From: Angiostrongylus vasorum
Taxonomy: Eukaryota > Nematoda > Chromadorea > Rhabditida > Metastrongylidae
Reading direction: 5' to 3'
NCBI GenBank assembly: GCA_018806985.1
Contig: JADANN010000108.1
Span: 2,108,001-2,172,000 of the forward strand
DNA length: 64,000 nucleotides
Position 1 is the first letter of the stretch. Each line of letters starts with the position of its first letter. The notes under the pieces are model-generated. The model worked only from the letters and a program-made list of their open reading frames with translations. It was not told where the DNA came from and ran no database searches. Of this stretch, positions 23,850-39,727 are shown piece after piece. The translations under genes were made by a program, and so were the position numbers.

Positions 23850-24150
23850 TCTCAGTACTAGAGTTGTTTCAATGAGTACCGCTGTTGGGAGAGGACCGAT
23901 ATATTTCTCTTCTAGTTTTTCGCAAAGAGCTGTTTTCGGTGTGGCGATGATCTCATAGTTATGCTGTTAGAAACTCGTAAAACATTTATTACTGACTGCT
24001 ATTTTCCGTTATGGTTTAGTACCACGAAGGCTCTGAGAAATATGATATTTGCCACAATGACAAATGCGACAGAGTCGTTGATCACTCGCGTGCAAAGCCG
24101 AATGCCTATCGCACATCTGTCGTATACGATACTCCCAGCATCACTCCAAA
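23850..24150 (-). pseudogene. possible decayed RING-CH (MARCH-like) exon
   Basis: The minus strand reads LCRICHCGKYHIS, then after in-frame stops SNKCFTSF and QHNYEIIAT, in the spacing of a RING-CH zinc-binding domain (CxxC, then CL..F, then a second Cys pair). The second Cys pair and part of the first cluster are missing. It could be chance similarity. A functional E3 ligase is not supported. Confidence 0.25.
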
Positions 24151-24307
24151 GGCGCTGACAATTTATTCGTTCTACTTAAGAGTTTTCGAGATTTCGAAGA
24201 TTATATTAAAACAACGATCTCAGCCACTTTCTTCTTGTAGATGTTCTCATTGTCCGCTTTAATATTAGATACTTTAATATAATATAAATTTTAACTTTCC
24301 CTTTGCT

Positions 24308-24850
24308 TCTTATTACTTTTTCGTGACGGAGTATTATGTGAAACACAACTACAGTGATACTGAGACATTTATTTATATGATCTTATGAACTAATCTTGTT
24401 TAGCTGATGCGAGGTTGGTATAGGTCTTCATTGTCGCTAGCATTGTTGTTGGTGTTGTTGGTCGATGGCTGACGTTTCGGCGATTTCGCCTTCCTCAGAG
24501 CCGTGATGTTTCCTCAGTGGGACTCCACTCGTAACATCATGGCTCTGAGGATGGCAAAATGGCCGAAATGTCAGCCATTGACCAACAACACCAACAGCAA
24601 CGACAGCGACAACGAAGACCTATACCAACCTCGCATTAACTAAATAAGATCAGTTTGTAAGATCATATAAATATGTATATCAACAATCTATGCCGAGCTT
24701 TATAAAAAGTCGGTCTTTTTGAGTGATACTGAGACATTTGTAAAACTTGGACCCCAAACTAGCTTCGAACCACCGATTACCCTTTCCGGCGACTCATGTG
24801 TTACGCAGTGAACTACCGAGTCCCTTGCTTTCCCTTCCTTTCGGCAACTT
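24308..24850 (-). mobile_element. SINE-B copy interrupted by a foldback element
   Basis: The two parts (24308-24370 and 24722-24850) read on the minus strand as head (GGGACTCGGTAGTTCACTGC), B box region, GGACCCCAAG-like segment and tail. They join after removing 24371-24721 and one copy of the duplication AGTGATACTGAGACATTT. Confidence 0.75.
24371..24721. mobile_element. foldback element with Penelope-like 3' termini
   Basis: 351-bp insertion flanked by an 18-bp direct duplication (24353-24370 and 24722-24739). Its two arms (about 24371-24500 and 24545-24675) are inverted copies of the terminal segment containing GACCTATACCAACCTCGCAT, a CAACA-rich run and GAAATGTCAGCCATTG, with a spacer around ATCATGGCTCTGAGG. 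An extra TTTATAAAAAGTCGGTC block follows the right arm only. The same terminal segment follows the GIY-YIG frame at 43.8 kb. Confidence 0.8.
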
Positions 24851-25009
24851 TCTTACCCTAGAGGTGCCATCAGCAGTCACCCGTCAGCAGGAATGATCTG
24901 AGAAGCACAAATCGGCGTTGAACTAAGTTAAGCTGAGGCTGCAGTCGGTATCACAATATTTAAGTTTTTTATTTACCGTCTATCATTTTTTTATGGCAAG
25001 GTATTATGC

Positions 25010-25160
25010 GAAATATAACCGCAATGATTCCGAGATATTCGCATAACTCAAACTCCACGCCATCTCCTAACCCGCAATTGCCCTTTTCGGGGGCTCACCC
25101 AACCCACTGCACCACCCGAAGCCCTTGCTTTGCGGCCTTGGCCTTCAAACAGTGCCATCC
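25010..25160 (-). mobile_element. SINE-B copy
   Basis: On the minus strand: GCAAGGGCTTCGGGTGGTGC head, GAAAAGGGCAATTGCGGGTT, then a tail running past 25000 into GCCATAAAAAAATGATAGACG. It is adjacent to the previous SINE-B. Confidence 0.65.
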
Positions 25161-25234
25161 GCTCTTCGGAGTTGATTAAATATTAGAATCGACTTATATG
25201 ATATATCAGCCTCCATTATTAAGCAAAAATGAGG

Positions 25235-25400
25235 CTGATGAAAAGGTTAATTTAGCTAACGTTCCGACGTCTTTCTTTTTTTCTTAAGAGCCGGATTGCT
25301 TCGAGTTGATGGTCTACACCGGGTCGCTGTTGCGATGTGGTTGTTCGTTGTCGCATCGAGTCGAATCCGGTGGAAGTAGCACCGCACGAATGGTTAACTT
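25235..25400. mobile_element. Penelope-like terminal segment (second type)
   Basis: Contains TTAGCTAACGTTCCGACGTC, a CTTAAGAGCC block and TCGTTGTCGCATCGAGTCGA, matching the terminal segments at 43590-43740 and 47560-47835. Confidence 0.45.
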
Positions 25401-25859
25401 CACTAAGTGGTGGCTAATATTAGGTCTGTCCTAAAGAATCGTTACCGGTTTGAATGGACTATGATGCCCAAAATACACTCATTGGCCGTAAAACACATGC
25501 CACACTTGTAAGATGGACGAGTTAAAGAGTATCTCCATAAAGCCAGGAAGATTCTCCGTTGTGTCGTGCTTTGCATTGCAGACGTGCTACTCGAACATTA
25601 CGGCGCTTAAACTTTTGTGTTTTCAAACAGAAAAAAAATTATCTGATTCTGCAAAAATCTCGGCTTCTTGCACTATTACTGAGGTCTTTGCAAAAGTCGC
25701 ATAAGCCGGCCATCGATGTAAGTTTTTCAATGGCACCTTTGATCAAAATGAGTTTGTTCATGTGCATGTGCATATCTTTCATGCGGGGATTATGAAAGCT
25801 TACCTGGGTGTACAAAACTTTGTATTTTTTCTGACACTTCTTAAGATAGAACGATAAAG
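25401..25859. other. no gene recognised
   Basis: Open frames at 25513-25795 show no recognisable content. Confidence 0.4.
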
Positions 25860-26133
25860 CTTAAAGGATAAGGTTTTCGGTGGTGAAGAATCTGTGAGGG
25901 ATGCGTCATGCATTCGACTTCATTGAGAGTCGTTAGACATCATTGAGTGGAGTGTACATCTGAACTTTACAGTAACTTCCAGTGGCTTACTGATGTCTGA
26001 AGTTAGTGCTGCTATCCTCCAAACTATGTCTGACACCAATTCGCCGATCTCTAGAGATTTGGAGGACATAATGAGCTCGGGCGTGGGATCGAACCTATGT
26101 GTGCAGAGCACCTCTAACAACTACGCTACATCC
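25860..26133 (-). mobile_element. SINE-A copy, diverged
   Basis: Retains the TTAAAGGATAAGGTTTTCGG tail and, on the minus strand, a head with GGATGTAGCGTAGTTG and B box GGTTCGATCCC. Confidence 0.7.
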
Positions 26134-26366
26134 ACCCGTCTTGCTTGAGATAAATTGTGAAATTGAAAAGAATTAACAAACCTTCATTAAAGGATGCACA
26201 ATTTACTTAAGAACATTGTCTAAATAACCGTGATCAACTATCTTATAGTCAATTATGGATCTCATATGAATGAACACAGCCAGCGTTATCCGCTACATTT
26301 AACGCAAAACACTTCGTTGCGTATTGCACATTTTCAGACGACAGGTGAAAAATTATCAGATCAGTT

Positions 26367-27762
26367 TCAGATGCGGCGGTATTCACGGTATTCACCAGCC
26401 TGTGCGATCTGGGCAGCATTGCGCTTAGGGCATGGGCAATACTCGGCATCCTTTCCGGGCTCGCCCTCCTCTCCTGGTTCTCCGGCAGGTCCAAAAGCTC
26501 CATCATCTCCCTGAAATGATTCATTTTGAGCACTAAACGCCGTGGTACTTCCAAAGACTGCACCGATTTTGAATCGAACTCAAGAAATCTTAGCGCTTAA
26601 GTGAACGAACCTTCTCTCCCTGTGGACCACGCTCTCCGGTAGGACCGGGTTGTCCAGGGGGCGCCAGTGTCTCCCTGAAATCCCTGATCTCCTGGCTCTC
26701 CAGGTGGTCCCTGCTCTCCCTTAGCACCAGGAAGTCCAATCTGATGCTCTACATCCTCGCCAGGTTCTCCTTGAGGTCCTTCTTCGCCAACTGGTCCTGG
26801 AGCTCCGACACCACCGAGGGTTCCAGGGAAGCCAGGTTGCCCGTCACGACCCGGCATCGCAGCCCTGACCACGTGCTCCACGCATACCACGGGCTCCAGG
26901 TTTCCCAGCGGGTCCTAAAATAAGTATAAGTTTGAAAAAACCTGGCAGAAAGGTTAAGAAATACTACTGAAGTACCAGGAAGTCCGGGAGGCCCCTGTGG
27001 GCAGTTGAAACATCCATCATACTGTTGTGTCAGCGCTTTGGCATCTTCGGCGTCCTTTCCATCGATTCCAGGGATTCCTGGAATTCCGTCTGGTCCTTCG
27101 AATCCAGGAGCACCCTTTGGACCAGGCGGTCCTGCTGGACACGTGTTTTCGAGATTACAGTTGCAGTTTTCATTAGGTTGAACTGCAATGGTAGAATGTT
27201 CAACATTTTTTGCTATTATCTTGTCACCTATGATTAGGTTATAAATACTAACTCGAAGGAGCTCCATCAGTCAATGGGAATACATTGTTGTTGTTATTGT
27301 TACCGTCATTGTTGTTGCTATTGCGGTTACTATTGCCATTATTACTGCTGCTAAGACCGGGTGCAACACCAACGCTATCTGGAGTATGACCGCCTGCAGC
27401 AAAGCGGTGAGATGGTCTTCTGACATTCTGGTCCCCAAATATTCTGGGACTCTGAAACGTACTGATTCGTTTCAAAATATTAGGCCGTGGCCTTTCAGGC
27501 GACTTGACACTACCTGTGGACCGGAGAAGCTTGCACGTGTGGGATGAGCGGCGTAGCTATACGCTTGACGACGAATACGGCCGTATTTGTTCATGTCCTT
27601 CCACAGAATATCCGTTTCCAGCTTCCACGATTCAATTTCGGCGTCAAGTTCGGCATGAATATTGCTGATCTCAGTGAGGATCATTGGAAAAGATAGCAGA
27701 CAAGCGACTAGGGCAAAACATCCCAGACTTGTAGCCACGAGGGCCACCGAAAGTGGTGACAT
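26367..27762 (-). CDS. nematode cuticle collagen (two frame breaks in exon 4)
   Basis: A secreted structural collagen of the cuticle. Exons: 27762-27514, 27451-27253, 27182-26976, 26914-26611, 26510-26367. Exon 1 carries the N-terminal hydrophobic segment ([18 protein letters not shown]), the collagen N-domain ([12 protein letters not shown]) and a furin-like site RIRRQ. Exon 2 has a long Asn-rich run. Exon 3 has [18 protein letters not shown] and [12 protein letters not shown], and exon 5 ends [21 protein letters not shown]. Gly-X-Y is continuous except in exon 4, where one extra G near 26855 and one extra C near 26665 shift the frame; removing both restores Gly-X-Y and joins to exon 5 in phase. 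This is either a recent pseudogene or two homopolymer sequencing errors. Donor of exon 3 is GTACTT. attgtag lies directly before the ATG. Confidence 0.85.
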
Positions 27763-28300
27763 CTACAATTATAATAGCAGGAACACATAAAATGTAGATC
27801 AGACCTCTTCATTGCAAATAGAAAAGACGGTTAAGGTTAAGACGGAAAAATAGGTGTGGTGAGCACGCACTTTTGATGTCCAAACATTTCGGTGGCAGAT
27901 GAAACAGTTGGCATTTCTTTTGGATATAACGTATTCTAACACTAAGAATAAAACTAAAGGAGGCAATCGATAGAGATTCTCAAGATCGAACTAGAAATAG
28001 GAAACTTGTAACCATTAAATGAAGCACCGAAATTCACCGGTGCATGAGCGCCTCTTTTATACGAGGGGAGCTGCACAGGTGATGTTCCTGACGACCCAGA
28101 TTCGCTTTGCCAAGCATGAAAAGAACCAGATTTTGGCGAAGATATCCCGAAGAGATATGCAAATTCGCGCCGGCGGGGATGTATTTGTATCCAATGGGAT
28201 TCGCCATGCAAATGACGGAGATCTAGTGCAAGTTCAGTGTGTTTTCTTCGCAACCAGTGCTCTCTGAGTGAGGAGTAGCATGGGAGTCCTTCCACAATAT
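27763..28300 (-). promoter_or_regulatory. upstream region of the collagen gene
   Basis: A TATAAAAG box reads on the minus strand at about 28053-28061, nearly 300 bp before the ATG. The acceptor just before the ATG suggests that a 5' leader intron or trans-splicing fills the gap. An open frame at 28019-28267 (+) is of no known family. Confidence 0.35.
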
Positions 28301-29236
28301 GTTCGAATTTAGGAATTAAAATTCCTGCGGCTCTATCCTACTATGTATTTCTAAGGCCTTTATTCTTGAGATGCTCGGTGAAGAAAGCCGAGAGCGCAAA
28401 ACTAGAAAAAAAATCTTGAAGGAAACTCTGACTAAAATAGTCATCTATCTATTTTATTCCTTTCTTTCTATTCTATTCATATTAAGTCGACTTAAGAAGA
28501 TCCGATGGAATACCGGTGTCTTCTCTTGCACACGGCGATCTCGTTTGATGCGTCTTCTATTAGATCTCTTGCTTAATCCAATTATGGCAAAAGTGATAAT
28601 TGAGACCTTATTCGTCCTAACTCCCGGATATCAACTAGAACTGGTCTTGTTCCGAAAAAAACACTTTTGAGCTGTGATAACAGACGACGTATAGTAGACG
28701 TACTTTTTAAGAAGACAACACCAGTGGGAAGTGAAAAAACAGATGTCATTTCTTAAAGGTTAGAAGGTCGTGATAGAGGGAATCAAGAGTGGAGAAGCAA
28801 TGACGATTAGATGTTCTCCCCCATTTGTGGTCTGCTAAGCAAATGATACTGCCATGTATGGTCGTCATGCTGTCGGATGTCGGACAATTTTGCGACTAAT
28901 GTTAACTTCTTATTTACCGTCTATTATTATTTTTCACGGCACGGTATGATGTGAAATACAACCATTACGATGCTAAGATATTTGCAATATTTTGACCTCA
29001 GGCCAATATTACGAGCGTTTGAGGACCTTTGAGTTCTTCCGCGAATCTGATGATGCCTTTGTATAACCGCTTCAAATGCTACGGATTTTTCTTACCTTGT
29101 TGAGAGCGCCATTGTGAAGTACCGGTTTTTAATTGCTTCTCTATCCTATCACGCAATTTGGAAGGCTTCCTCGGAATTTTCCGCTGAGCATTTACCCATC
29201 CAACTTGCTAGACAGTCGATGAACTGTGAAGCTTGA
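28301..29236. other. no gene; SINE-B remnant at about 28905-28990
   Basis: The remnant shows TATTTACCGTCTATTATTAT, CACGGCACGGTATGATGTG and AAGATATTTGCAA in reverse orientation. The AT-rich frame at 28371-28670 (+) is not recognisable. Confidence 0.4.
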
Positions 29237-29494
29237 AGGAAAACACTTTCTGTGCTTATCAAACTCTGAGAGATGCGCCATGCATTCGTCTTCATCAAGC
29301 ATCATAGAAATGACTGGATGAATATTTGGCTTGCATTATGTCTTGCGTACGTCTTAAGATGTGTTCAGACAGTTTTTATTATCCTTTTAGAGGACTCTGA
29401 TGTCAGTTTCTGGAATGGTTTTCTTCGCCCATGTGTTCGAACCGAAGATCCGGCGCGTATTGCAACGCAGCTCTAACTACTGCGCTAGACGCGA
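29237..29494 (-). mobile_element. SINE-A copy, diverged
   Basis: Contains GAGAGATGCGCCATGCATTC and, on the minus strand, a head GTCGCGTCTAGCGCAGTAG. Confidence 0.65.
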
Positions 29495-30379
29495 CTGACG
29501 GTCGATATTTTGCACAGAATAAACATTCGTCGGACCTTTTCGTTTTCACCAGCATGTAAATCCTAAAGACAAAAAAAACATTTTAGACTGTATTTTGGTT
29601 TTTTTTCCTTTTAGAAGTGGTTTTAGGTTACGGGAAAAGAAGGGTTCTTTTGGAAAGAAGTCCGATAAGTATGGTGAACTACGATCCGTTACGACTTCTT
29701 AATACAACTACTTCCAACTTTTTTAGCACATTCGCACGACGTACGAATGTGCTCTGTCGTGTGATGGCAATGAATTCCTTCGGCTGGCCACTGCTGCCTG
29801 GATCTGTTTTTCTTTTCATTCCGATCATTGTTTTCTCTCCAATACCCCGTATGATGGTCAATCGCTTTTTTCCCAGTAAATGGGTTTGAATCCTTCGCAG
29901 TCCCATGCAGTGCCAGCTACAGCGCCAAATTTTTTCAAATTATTTCTTGCTGTGACAAAAATCATTGTGCAATGCATTTTCATAAATTAAAGTGAAAAAC
30001 CACATAACATACGTTTGCCAGGCCTTTTATCCTTACCGCGCAATTTCTAGATGTTCAGCAAGCTTTGAATTCGAGAACTTCATTCCGGGCTAATTTCTGC
30101 TACAATTTGATAACGATTATTTTCAACGATTTTCCACAAAATGTCCGACACTTGCTATTTATGGCAACTGGCCATTTCTGGTAATCAGGGTCTGTGGCCC
30201 TTCACCCGGCGATGGGATTTAAACAGACCTAATTGTAGTGTAAATATTCCGGAATCACTCGTTCTTCATACAGCATGCGTTGATTAATGTGTTACAATAA
30301 AGTTTTCTTTGGAAATAGTTTTTCACTTGAATAGTTGAAGGGTCCATCTTAATAAGTATTGCGGTCCCACCTGTTATGT
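29495..30379. other. no gene; 27-bp imperfect palindrome
   Basis: GCACATTCG..CGAATGTGC (29726-29752) is a 9-bp-stem palindrome. Open frames across it on both strands are not recognisable. Confidence 0.4.
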
Positions 30380-32760
30380 GTGTTTTACTCGCACAGTCAC
30401 CGTTCATGGTGGTGGTCTGCTTCGGGCATCGTGACGTTTACGAGTCCGTCTTTCTGTGGTCCACTGATTATTTTCAGCCGCGAATCCATTTGTTTGACGG
30501 GAAACCACAAAGAACCTTGCGCTGGGAGGATATCTAAGTCAAAAGATGATACTAGAGTGTTGGCTTTGTTATGTGGTCAATAGGAGGCCCAAGCGCCGTT
30601 CATTTCGCCGTGCTTCTCTACAATTCCTTCTTCATATCGTTTCCCATATTCATAGTGCGCCCAAGGAGTATGCAGGAGGTGGTTGCTGTGATCAGAGAAC
30701 TATCCGGCCCGATATGTTTATCTTCGTACCCAGAGTTTTTCGTGAACCGGCTTTTTCTTCTTATTTATGTGTTGTTATACTTTTTCCACCTTTATTGAGT
30801 TCATTGAGTTGGTTCTCTGCTTCACTGATATTCCTCGATGAAATGACATGGTTATCAACAAAACGAAAAATTGACGGAAGTTAGCCATTAATGCGCATGG
30901 CCTTCTCATCGCAGTCGGGCGAACTTACTGTCGACTGAAGTGCGGCTGTAAACAACAATGGCGAAATAGTACCGCCTTGTCGGACTCCTTTCGCTAATGA
31001 TTCCACAGAAAGGTTGTATTTTCGTGATGCGGTTAAGACACCAATCTCCTAGAGATCTCATATAGGACGGATTCACTCCATTGCCGACAAACGTTTATTG
31101 AACTGAATTCACTTTGATGCCGTTAAACGCGTTTCTGCTGTTGATAAAGGTTAGCACAAATGGCAGGTGATGTGTCCATTGAAATTCTGTAACTGAATAT
31201 TTCTATACTTCAGTCTTCACTCCAGTGTTTAAAGATACTGGACCCTTCACCTAATTCTGCTTCCTCAATAGGTTATAGGTCATCGAAATTCCTTGATTTG
31301 CGCTGTAGGGGTGACTTCGCGAAGAACACTAGCGATGAAAAATATGAAAGTGAAGAAAACGTGAAACTAAAGAAAATCGGTTAACTTGAGAGGTAACTGC
31401 TAACTAAGCAACGGTTAGGAAGATTTTTTCGTTCATTCTTCTTTGTCATGATATTCTCGAACTGGTCTATGAACACTTTTTGAACATAAAATATCTAGTG
31501 GTTGCCAGAACTACAAATACTTTGCGGCTTCGAGCTCAAAAGAAGGCAGCTTAGATGTTCACTAGCCTTCGTGCTACGTCTCTGTTCACACTTCCTACCA
31601 CACAAGTCTAACTTTAATCTGTTTGTTCTTCTCCTGAGGGGATTTCAAGGCTTGCAACAGAGACTGAGACCGAAAGAACTTGCTGTGGAACTTCTCTGCT
31701 GTTAATCCCAAATTGTGACGTGAAGCAGCCTAGTTTGCGTTTATTATCTGCCTTAACCGATGCTAGTTTTCCTGCAAGCATCTTCTCCGGTTGGGATTTA
31801 AACTGTGTTGGGTGTGTCGCAGTAGGATTAAACTTCAGTTTCCCTCTCTTTTCGAGCAACTCCTCACTGGTCGGCCTGAACTTCTAGGTTGAGTAACTAA
31901 GGCATGTTCAGCACAGGTTCTAAGTCCTTCCACAAACAGCTTCTAGGCTTTGGTCTGGTTCTCTTAGATCTGCTGGTCACATCAGGACAGGATTTCGTTA
32001 AGAACGTTCTCGTCATGCACAACATGTCGTTTTTTGGACAATGACAGTTCTTTTCGAGCTTACGAATTGATCCAATTTTCGAAGGGTGATCGAACCCAGC
32101 GCAGAATAATGATGACGCAAAGGTATTGAACAGGCATCAACCTCTGCTTGTGAGAATGTGGTCGATTTCAGCAAGAGTGGTGCTATTCAGACGCTTGCTT
32201 TTCTAACAGCAACTATTTTTTCCAAAAGGAATACTTTCATTGAAGACACGTATGAGATGAGCTGTAGCCAACAGCTCTCTGAGCAGCTTCTATCCTCATA
32301 TCGGTGTCATATTCTAAATTTCCCAATTATGCATCCGTTTTTGCTGGCCTTTCCTCTGTCTAGGGTTGTATTTCCGATAACGAGAATATGGAAGGAATTT
32401 TCGTTGTGAACCACTTTTCCAACCGATTGGAAAATCTAATTCGGCCTCATAAGCTGCTTAGGTTTGTTAGTAGCAGTTGATGATACTGACTTCCTTTTAA
32501 CGCAAAACTTGGAGACAGAATGGCCCAGTGTGGTGATAGGATTTCGCGTTTAACTAGATGGGAAATAGATGGATTTATGACAAAGCGAACACCTCTGACA
32601 TTTCGTACTTAGGTTTTAGCGTTTTTTTCGTCCCATGTAGAGCAATCAAATGGAATTGAATTCGACCAGCAACTCAACAAGAGCGCGAAGATCGGCTGCT
32701 AAGAGGGATGTTCTGATATTATAGATGCAACGCAAGAATCTCCGTGGCCTACCGTGGGCG
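30380..32760 (-). mobile_element. RTE-2 retrotransposon, near full-length, degenerate
   Basis: The minus strand gives the RTE domains in order. Endonuclease: LRCIYNIRTSLLAADLRALV at about 32740, then VRFVINPSISHLV, EILSPHWAIL. Connector: ELLEKRGKLKFNPTATH near 31850. Reverse transcriptase: FINSRNAFNGIK, GNGVNPSYMRSLG, then KGVRQGGTISPLLFTAAL near 30990 and a damaged catalytic region. It has many stops and frame changes, so it is inactive. The overall length fits a complete element lacking a recognisable 3' tail. Confidence 0.75.
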
Positions 32761-33271
32761 TGTTCGTTTCATCCGCTTGCAATCATGTTTTGCGCGATTC
32801 GAAATTTGATCGGCCGTTACCGGTTTCCTTATCGTCCAATATCGTAACCGGGAGCGCCCAGTCTGTGGACCACCAAGGCTAGTTTATTTATGGTTGGGGT
32901 ATTTTTTTCTTCCCTGGATTCACGAAGGTGGCTTAAGCGGAGTTATTACAGGCAGTCACCTGACTTCGCATATCAGAAGGAGATTCAATATCCTGCGAAT
33001 AATTTGACTGCAGGATGACGTTGAATCCCGGTACTTGTTCACTGATAAGTGATCTTCCAAATGAAATCGTCGCACTAATCTTCAGATTTAAAGGCCTTGC
33101 TGTAAATATAACTCTCGGTGTACATCGCAATTTGACACTCGGGAAAATCTCTCTGTCAAGGGGAAGGTATTGCATCAGTGACGATTATGTGTTAGGCTGT
33201 CTAGAAACTAATAGTTGCTTCCAAGCTTTAACTTTGACTTCAACGGTAGATACCTCAGCGCATGGATGGAT
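32761..33271. other. no gene recognised
   Basis: An open frame 33015-33296 (+) and its antisense 32933-33175 show no known domain. Confidence 0.35.
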
Positions 33272-33549
33272 AAAAGGACAAAGCTCTCGGCGTTGATCGA
33301 TCCCTGAAGGATGCGCATAAATGTGACTTCATTAAGCAACATTTAAAGGTGATTGAATGCATATCTGGCCTTTACAACTACTCGCGGTGGCCTACTAATG
33401 TTTCGAGCCGGTGCTGCTATCCTCCCAGACAAGCCCGGTACCAATTTCTCCAGCGTGTAGGGATGGAAGGTTTGGTAGGCTATGGGCGCGGGTATCGATT
33501 CCACGTGTGTGTTGCAGGGGCGCCTCCGACCACTGCGCCACACGCGCCC
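33272..33549 (-). mobile_element. SINE-A copy
   Basis: Full-length, well preserved. On the minus strand the head reads GGGCGCGTGTGGCGCAGTGG; the tail is the reverse of AAAGGACAAAGCTCTCGGCG. Flanks share a short ATGGATA duplication. Confidence 0.85.
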
Positions 33550-34104
33550 TGAATGGATAGCGAACGTTATTAGTCCAGGCAAACACTTGTAGAATCTCCC
33601 ATGTAACAGATCTTCTCAGAGATGATCTCGCCATGCGGTGTTGAAGGTGTACCTTCGTTGTTAACACATAAATGCGGAGATGCTTTGTGTAGGAAGATGT
33701 GGCAAAGTGGATGCGGTGTATCGCACTAACATATTTCCTTTTGCAAAGAATCAGTTCGCCAAGCATAGCATTTCTACCGCACTTTTCCTACTTATCACAT
33801 AGCTTCTCCAACACAGATTTTATATGAGCACTAGCTAATGACAGTTCATTTCCTACACCTGGTATTTGGTAAAAAGTGCTCGCGACTAACTGGTATCTGG
33901 TCCTTTTGCGAGAAAGATTCGTGGTGCAAGGACATAAGGCATATGAAGTTCAGTCTTTCGACCAACAAGTAATTTTTTCAGGCAATGGTTATCGTATGAA
34001 ATTGGCAGATATGAAGAATACCGAAATACACTTGGTATAGGGTGTGAAACACATAGCAGTCTCTAAGCCGTGTTTTTGGCCTATAAAGAAGGACTCGCAC
34101 AGTG
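33550..34104. other. no gene recognised
   Basis: Nothing assignable. Confidence 0.4.
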
Positions 34105-34200
34105 TCGTAGCGCGGAGAGGGTAGTACCGTGCTCGTTCTCCACCGCAGACACCGGCGGTCCGGAGTTTTTCAAATACTGTGTCTCAGCAACGTAATGCTT
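34105..34200 (+). mobile_element. SINE-B fragment
   Basis: Contains GTAGTACCGTGCTCGTTC, CACCGGCGGTCCGGAG and TTTTTCAAATACTGTGTCTC, then breaks off next to the H-repeat. Confidence 0.5.
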
Positions 34201-34225
34201 ACATTTCATTTATATGATCTTATAA

Positions 34226-34615
34226 GCCTCCCAACGGCTTGTCGCCCGCCTCATCGTGGCTGGGAGGTGTTCCTGGGTGTCGGACTGCGATGTACAGCGA
34301 GGAATTCATCCCCCTGGCAGTGTCTCCCAAGCTGAGAAGGAGTCCGGCGTTTCCATCAGGAAGCCTAGCTAAGAGCAAACCAGTACCAGGATTCACCACC
34401 GTCCTGGTATTAAAGTCGCATGGTGGCTAATCTCCCTCTGGTTCACAAGGGGTGCGACTGCCTGTAGTGGTGAAAACCTGGAGCAGACTTTGACCAGGCT
34501 GACCTCGGGATTCCAGGGAACCACAGTGGCTTGACCAGAAAAATCTCCAAAAAATGGAGATTATGCTGGGACACGCATAACCAATGATGACGGGCCATCC
34601 AAGTATCAAGTATCA
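34226..34615 (+). repeat. H-repeat copy (best-preserved full length)
   Basis: Runs from CCTCCCAACGGCTTGTCGCC to GGGCCATCCAAGTATCAAGT. It shows the outer 5' stem (CCTCCCA/TGGGAGG), the central stem TACCAGGA/TCCTGGTA and the CAAGG..CCTG stem. It contains no conserved open frame. Confidence 0.85.
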
Positions 34616-34899
34616 AGTATACAACATTCTTTATTCATAGAAGAAGATGAACCCTCAAAGGAACAGTGTTGTTTGGTGAAGGAATAAATCCCGGTAAGAA
34701 GAATAGGAAGAACGCAAAAGAGGAATGGGTGATATGCTGCAACCTTAAAGAACACTAGTTTCAAAGGACATGCAGTTTCTTTGCACAGAACCGTTTCGCA
34801 CCACTAAAAATCGCAAATCCAAATGTCTTTATTCTCGTCTGCTTGAAAAAAGCATTGAGAGGTTATTTTTTATTGTGCCGTCGTTATAACTTCCATATT

Positions 34900-39727
<4,828 letters not shown>

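Noticed and set aside
26249..26563. 104-codon minus-strand frame at the collagen 3' end
   Set aside because: It overlaps collagen exon 5 in a different frame; the Gly-X-Y frame with [10 protein letters not shown] is the real one.
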